A stretch of DNA of 64,000 bases from Blastococcus aggregatus (lineage in GTDB: Bacteria; Actinomycetota; Actinomycetes; Mycobacteriales; Geodermatophilaceae), in the NCBI RefSeq assembly GCF_900221005.1, contig NZ_OBQI01000008.1, positions 61,477-125,476 on the forward strand, written 5' to 3'. The notes beneath the pieces are model-generated. The model did no database searches, was not told where the DNA came from, and saw only the letters and a program-made list of their open reading frames with translations. Positions 60,992 to 64,000 of the stretch are shown piece after piece (the first letter of the stretch is position 1; every line of letters begins with the position of its first letter). The position numbers were made by a program, and so were the translations under genes.

Positions 60992-61155
60992 GGCTGCCCG
61001 GCCGCCGGCTCGTCGGCACCGACGAGATCCGGTCGTGCGGCTGCTGTGGCCGCGACCTGCCGGTGACGGCCGTGCACGAGCTCGGCGCCACCCCGGGCGT
61101 CTACATCTGCCGCCGCTGCGGGTTGTGGGCCGCGACCCGGATCGGCCGCCGGTAG
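60988..61155 (+). CDS. small zinc-ribbon protein
   Basis: The product is 55 aa from a GTG that overlaps the restored stop of the thioredoxin-like gene (GTGA, 60988-60991). Two Cys pairs, SCGCCGRD and YICRRCGLW, form a knuckle of the four-Cys type. Basic overall. Function unknown; likely partner of the gene before it. Confidence 0.68.
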   Translation: MRLPGRRLVGTDEIRSCGCCGRDLPVTAVHELGATPGVYICRRCGLWAATRIGRR

Positions 61156-61311
61156 GACGGCACCGCCCGGTGCCCATCCGGGTCGGCGGTCAAGCGATCG
61201 GCAGACGGGGAACGATGTCGGCCAGCGACGGGCACCGGCCGACTCCTTGCACGCAAGACGTCGCGGTGTCTGTTCATCCGGTCCGGTGTTGGCCCTGCGC
61301 TGATGGCGGCG

Positions 61312-61902
61312 TCACCCGGCCGGTCGCTTCGGGGCCGCGGCGGCAAGGGTGAGCTGGCGGCGGTGATGCTCGAAGTGCCGGGCCGGATACCGGTACACGT
61401 CGGCCAGCGACATGAAGCCGAAATACGGGTCCCACCCGGTCGGGAACGGCATGCCGCGGTGCAGCGCCTCTTCGGGCTCGCGGTCCAGCTGGCGTTTCAG
61501 CGCAGCGGTCGTGCGGTCGGCCAACGACCCCATCCGGGCGTGGTCGAACACCCGCGCCGCGGCCACCGATCCCCAGTAGTTGATGACGTGGAACGGCCGG
61601 GTGGTGAAGTTGAGCAGCGCCGCCCATCCCCGGCCGACCGGGGCCGGCAGCCGGCTGACCAGGCGCACCAGCGGCAGCAGCACCCGCACGACGTGGAAGC
61701 CGAAGACCATGTGGAACAGCAGCTGCTCGTTGGTCCACCGGGTGCCGTCGCTGGGGCGGCGCAGGTCGGCGGCATCGGCGCCGGCGAGCAGCTCGTGTAG
61801 CGACGCCCGGGCCGCGTCCATCTCTCGCGCGATGGCCAGCCGGTCCACCAGCGATTCGCCCGCCGGCGTCGCCCCGGGCACCGTTTCCGGAGATCTGCTC
61901 AT
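61312..61902 (-). CDS. DinB-like (DinB_2) protein
   Basis: The product is 196 aa from an ATG. The four-helix DinB layout is visible: LAIAREMDAARASLHELLAG, WTNEQLLFHMVFGFHVVR (His) and YPARHFEHHRRQLTLA (His-rich last helix). Members bind metals or act in thiol-dependent transfer. It follows cadD on the same strand with 68 bp between, so it may be a last gene of the metal operon. Confidence 0.85.
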   Translation of the reverse strand: MSRSPETVPGATPAGESLVDRLAIAREMDAARASLHELLAGADAADLRRPSDGTRWTNEQLLFHMVFGFHVVRVLLPLVRLVSRLPAPVGRGWAALLNFTTRPFHVINYWGSVAAARVFDHARMGSLADRTTAALKRQLDREPEEALHRGMPFPTGWDPYFGFMSLADVYRYPARHFEHHRRQLTLAAAAPKRPAG

Positions 61903-61970
61903 GTGACCACCGTGGCCGCCACCGCAGGCACAGGCAAGGCGCCTGTCCGCCGCATCCCCCTCCGCCGGTG

Positions 61971-62579
61971 CTACAGCCCGAACGCGCCGCCCTCGACGAG
62001 GATGACGATGCCGAGGCCGATCAGCACCAGCGGGAACAGTACGTGCTCCCAGCGCTCGAGAACCTCGGCGATCGGCTTGCGGGTGGCCACGAACCGGGCC
62101 GCAGCGACCAGCACCGCAACCAGGGCCAGGAACACCGCGGAGTAGGCGACGATGCCGGCGGTGCCGACGGTGGCGAACACCGGCACGTACACGCCGATGT
62201 TGTCGCCGCCGTTGGCGAACGTCACCGCCGCAACGGTCAGCGCGCTCACCGACTTCCCGGCGACCTTGCCCTCGTCGTCATCGTCATCGTCGTCGTCGCC
62301 GCGCCAGGCCCGCCAGGCTGCGAGCAGGCCGAGCGCCAGCGGGATGAGCCCGAAGTACGGGATTGCGGCCTCGGGCAGAAAGCTGCGCGCGCCCAGTGCG
62401 ACGAGTACCGCCGCGGCCAGGATCGCGCCGAAGCCCAGGTACTGGCCTGCGAGGATCGCTGCGGTGGTGCCGCGCCGGCCGGCGCCGCGGGCGTAGAACA
62501 GCGACAGCACGATGATGTCGTCGATGTTGGTGACCACGAACAGGCCGAGCGCCTGCAGCGTCCAGGTGGCGACGTCCAC
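61971..62579 (-). CDS. cadD: cadmium resistance transporter, CadD family
   Basis: The product is 202 aa; GTG at 62579 has GGAG 9 nt upstream (a TTG at 62585 is possible). Five to six helices, with the CadD-type motifs ALGLFVVTNIDDIIVLSLFY and TFANGGDNIGVYVPVFAT. An unusual run of eight Asp lies in a cytoplasmic loop before EGK. CadD proteins move Cd2+ out of the cell. The ArsR-type regulator upstream supports this. Confidence 0.9.
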   Translation of the reverse strand: MDVATWTLQALGLFVVTNIDDIIVLSLFYARGAGRRGTTAAILAGQYLGFGAILAAAVLVALGARSFLPEAAIPYFGLIPLALGLLAAWRAWRGDDDDDDDDEGKVAGKSVSALTVAAVTFANGGDNIGVYVPVFATVGTAGIVAYSAVFLALVAVLVAAARFVATRKPIAEVLERWEHVLFPLVLIGLGIVILVEGGAFGL

Positions 62580-62709
62580 GAACAAGTTCTCCGATCAGTG
62601 TTTGCCCGGGTGGGCGTGGTGCGGCCTTCGGCCGGTCGTGCATGTGTGGGCGTGCCGGCGAGCGGGAGCGTCTGGTGGGTGGGTGCTCCGGCGAGCGGCG
62701 CCGGGCGGG

Positions 62710-62958
62710 TCAGGCGGCGATGCGCTCCCGGTCGGCCGGTGCGTGCAGACGGCCGATGCCGGGCAGGAACCGGCCGGCGCGGGTGGCGAAGGCGAGGTAG
62801 GCGGCGCCGTGCACCGCGCGCAGGTACGGCTCCTCGATGCTGCGGACCTGCAGCTGCACCGCGACCACCAGCGCGGCCAGCGCCGCGGCGCCCAACCAGG
62901 CCCGCTCGGCGTCGGTTAGCTCGGAGTGCGCGTGGACCTGGGCCGGGGCCACGCTCAC
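62710..62958 (-). CDS. C-terminal fragment of isoprenylcysteine-methyltransferase-like membrane protein
   Basis: The product is 82 aa from a GTG that overlaps the regulator stop (GTGA, 62955-62958). One helix (AWLGAAALAALVVAVQLQVR) is followed by IEEPYLRAVHGAAYLAFATR and AGRFLPGIGR, the typical C-terminal signature of ICMT/phospholipid-methyltransferase proteins. Those normally have 150-200 aa with more helices, so this is a truncated or reduced form. It may be nonfunctional, or have a new role in the operon. Confidence 0.75.
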   Translation of the reverse strand: MSVAPAQVHAHSELTDAERAWLGAAALAALVVAVQLQVRSIEEPYLRAVHGAAYLAFATRAGRFLPGIGRLHAPADRERIAA

Positions 62959-63347
62959 CGGACCGTCGTTTCAGCGGTTTCCGCGGCGCCGACAGGCAGC
63001 GGCACCGACGAGCCGGCGACCGCGGTCAGCAGTCGGTGGCCGGCGTCGGTGAGCCGGTACATGACCAGCTTGCCGTCGCGGCGGGACGTGGACAGGCCCG
63101 CGGTGCGCAGGACGCGGCAGTGGTGCGAAGCCAGGTTTTGCGACAGCTCGGTGATCCAGGCAAGGTCGCACACGCACAGCTCCTCGCCCAGCTGCAGCGC
63201 CACAGCGATGCGCAGCCGGGTGGGATCGCCCAGCGCCTTCGCCTGCGCGGCCAGCGCCCGCGCCCGCTCCTCGCCGGTCAGCGCGGCACGGACCGCCTCA
63301 GCGTGCGGCAGATCGAGACACAACAGCTCGCAGGTGTCGCCGTTCAT
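62955..63347 (-). CDS. ArsR/SmtB-family metal-sensing repressor (CmtR/CadC-like)
   Basis: The product is 130 aa from an ATG at 63347 with AAGGGAA upstream (the ATG at 63362 would include it). Winged helix: LGDPTRLRIAVALQLGEELC, LSQNLASHHCRVLRTAGLST. Cys residues in CELLCLD and ELCVCDLAW are candidate ligands for Cd2+/Pb2+, as in CadC/CmtR. It should repress its own operon and be released by metal. First gene of regulator-ICMT fragment-cadD(-dinB). Confidence 0.9.
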   Translation of the reverse strand: MNGDTCELLCLDLPHAEAVRAALTGEERARALAAQAKALGDPTRLRIAVALQLGEELCVCDLAWITELSQNLASHHCRVLRTAGLSTSRRDGKLVMYRLTDAGHRLLTAVAGSSVPLPVGAAETAETTVR

Positions 63348-63387
63348 CGGTTCCCTTCGCATCCCGGTCGAGTCCAGACCAACATAG

Positions 63388-63399
63388 CAACAGGCGTTG
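63388..63399. promoter_or_regulatory. possible operator of the ArsR-type regulator
   Basis: The inverted repeat CAAC-AGGC-GTTG lies 41 bp upstream of the regulator ATG. Position and symmetry suit an ArsR-family operator. The evidence is only the symmetry. Confidence 0.4.
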
Positions 63400-63713
63400 G
63401 TACGAGCGAGCTGCGGCGGGATGTCGCCGCGATCTGGTCGAGGGTCACTGGGGCCGAGCGCGACCTGACGCCAGACCGGACCAGCATTCGCAAGCGGTGA
63501 TCGTCCTCGTTCACGAGTTCAGTCAAGGCAATGGATTATTGCCAATAACCACCGGCACTGATCATCTAGATGCCGCCACGTGCTGAAAGAGAACGCCAAT
63601 ATTCCGTGAAGAACGGCACGAATGCTACCTTTGGCGGTAGTTCGGCCCCGCTTTGCGGGGCCCATCGGCGTTTCTAGGGGTGACTTGTTGGTCATTGTCG
63701 GGTGGCGTTGAAT
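63400..63713. other. AT-richer intergenic region before the relaxase, with hairpin
   Basis: No gene is seen. The stretch 63520-63640 is visibly less GC-rich than the rest. It holds TTATT-GCC-AATAA near 63536-63550 and a hairpin GGCCCCGC-TTT-GCGGGGCC at 63644-63662. Placed directly upstream of a relaxase gene, it may contain oriT or its promoter; neither could be confirmed. Confidence 0.5.
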
Positions 63714-64000
63714 ATGCACGGTGGAATGAAGATTTACGCCGGCGCGCCGGCGGCTGCCCGGCACTACGTGGAGGCCGACCGCGGCCGGGTCGACGACTAC
63801 TACCTCACCGAGGGCACCGGGATCGCCCGCCGCTTCACCACAACGGATGGTCGCGTGGCCGAGCTGGCTCCGCTGACCGGCGACGCCTACGAGACCTGGG
63901 TGGCCGGCCGCGACCCGGACACCGGCGAGCCGAGGGGGCAGCTGCGCACCGATGAGCACGCCGTGCGGTTCGCCGAGGTGGTGGTCAACGGCCCGAAGAC
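63714..64000 (+). CDS. MobF/TrwC-type relaxase, N-terminal part (runs off the window)
   Basis: The first 95 codons are visible. ATG at 63714 (MHGGMKIYAGAPAAARHY) has GGTGG about 8 nt upstream; a second in-frame ATG is at 63726. VEADRGRVDDYYLTEGTGIA, VAGRDPDTGEPRG and VRFAEVVVNGPK are typical of actinobacterial TrwC/TraA relaxase-helicase proteins of conjugative elements. The catalytic Tyr pair may be DDYY. The protein would be >1000 aa. It implies that the region to the right is a conjugative or mobilisable element. Confidence 0.85.
   Translation, partial: MHGGMKIYAGAPAAARHYVEADRGRVDDYYLTEGTGIARRFTTTDGRVAELAPLTGDAYETWVAGRDPDTGEPRGQLRTDEHAVRFAEVVVNGPK

Noticed and set aside
63519..63959. 146-aa minus-strand frame over the relaxase start
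   Set aside because: It is antisense to the clear TrwC-like frame and has no recognisable motif.
1..64000. CRISPR arrays, rRNA genes, insertion sequences
   Set aside because: I saw no repeat-spacer arrays, no rRNA sequences and no transposase motifs on either strand.

Overview
The window is high-GC DNA from an actinobacterium. Starts are often GTG, many genes are coupled by 4-bp ATGA/GTGA overlaps, and the cell-division/PASTA-kinase cluster usually found near oriC is present (fhaA-fhaB-pstP-rodA-pbpA-pknA-pknB, trpG, crgA, rhomboid, ppiA). The gene content fits the Geodermatophilaceae (Blastococcus/Geodermatophilus/Modestobacter type), but that placement is inference. Three parS-like palindromes (about 28.6, 35.3 and 55.3 kb) agree with an origin-proximal position.

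Layout. 0-6.8 kb: the end of a class E sortase, cinA, a membrane protein, two tandem membrane-anchored Ser/Thr kinases with a PASTA-like domain, and an enoyl-CoA hydratase-family enzyme. 7-17 kb: a complete iniB-iniA-iniC operon (repeat protein plus two dynamin-like GTPases), read divergently from a membrane-anchored Hsp70-like ATPase gene and a large LuxR/MalT-type regulator whose size and position match mycobacterial IniR. This is the most interesting system in the window. 17-30 kb: small stress/membrane proteins (two GlsB/YeaQ paralogues, PRC/DUF2382), SRPBCC, TetR, CYTH-CHAD, an unusual NhaA-DsbA-cNMP-glutaredoxin-like fusion coupled to an omega-amidase-like hydrolase, then aminotransferase, RNB nuclease, S4, MOSC and aldose epimerase genes. 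30-38 kb: a coupled Baeyer-Villiger monooxygenase/P450 pair, acyl-CoA dehydrogenase, acetoacetyl-CoA synthetase and tRNA-Leu(CAG). 38-47.7 kb: the phospho-signalling and cell-wall elongation operon. 47.9-54.5 kb: trpG, DUF881, crgA, thiolase, PH-like protein, rhomboid (probable CTG start), ppiA and an S49 peptidase. 54.6-58.9 kb: a formamidase-type operon (fmdA, fmdB, MOSC, MetX-like hydrolase, DUF1059 fusion).

From 59.25 kb to the right edge the DNA looks like an integrated mobile element. A displaced 3' part of a tRNA-Ala(TGC) gene marks the junction. It is followed by 11-bp-spaced repeats, a folded repeat, a possible toxin-antitoxin-like pair, a frameshifted thioredoxin-like gene, a cadmium-type resistance operon (ArsR/CmtR-like regulator, CadD) and the start of a MobF-type relaxase that runs off the edge. 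The intact tRNA-Ala and an integrase would be expected beyond the window.

Limits: all family calls are from reading motifs in the sequence. No searches were run, and two gene structures (the Hsp70-like gene and the thioredoxin-like gene) contain apparent single-base frameshifts that may be sequencing errors.
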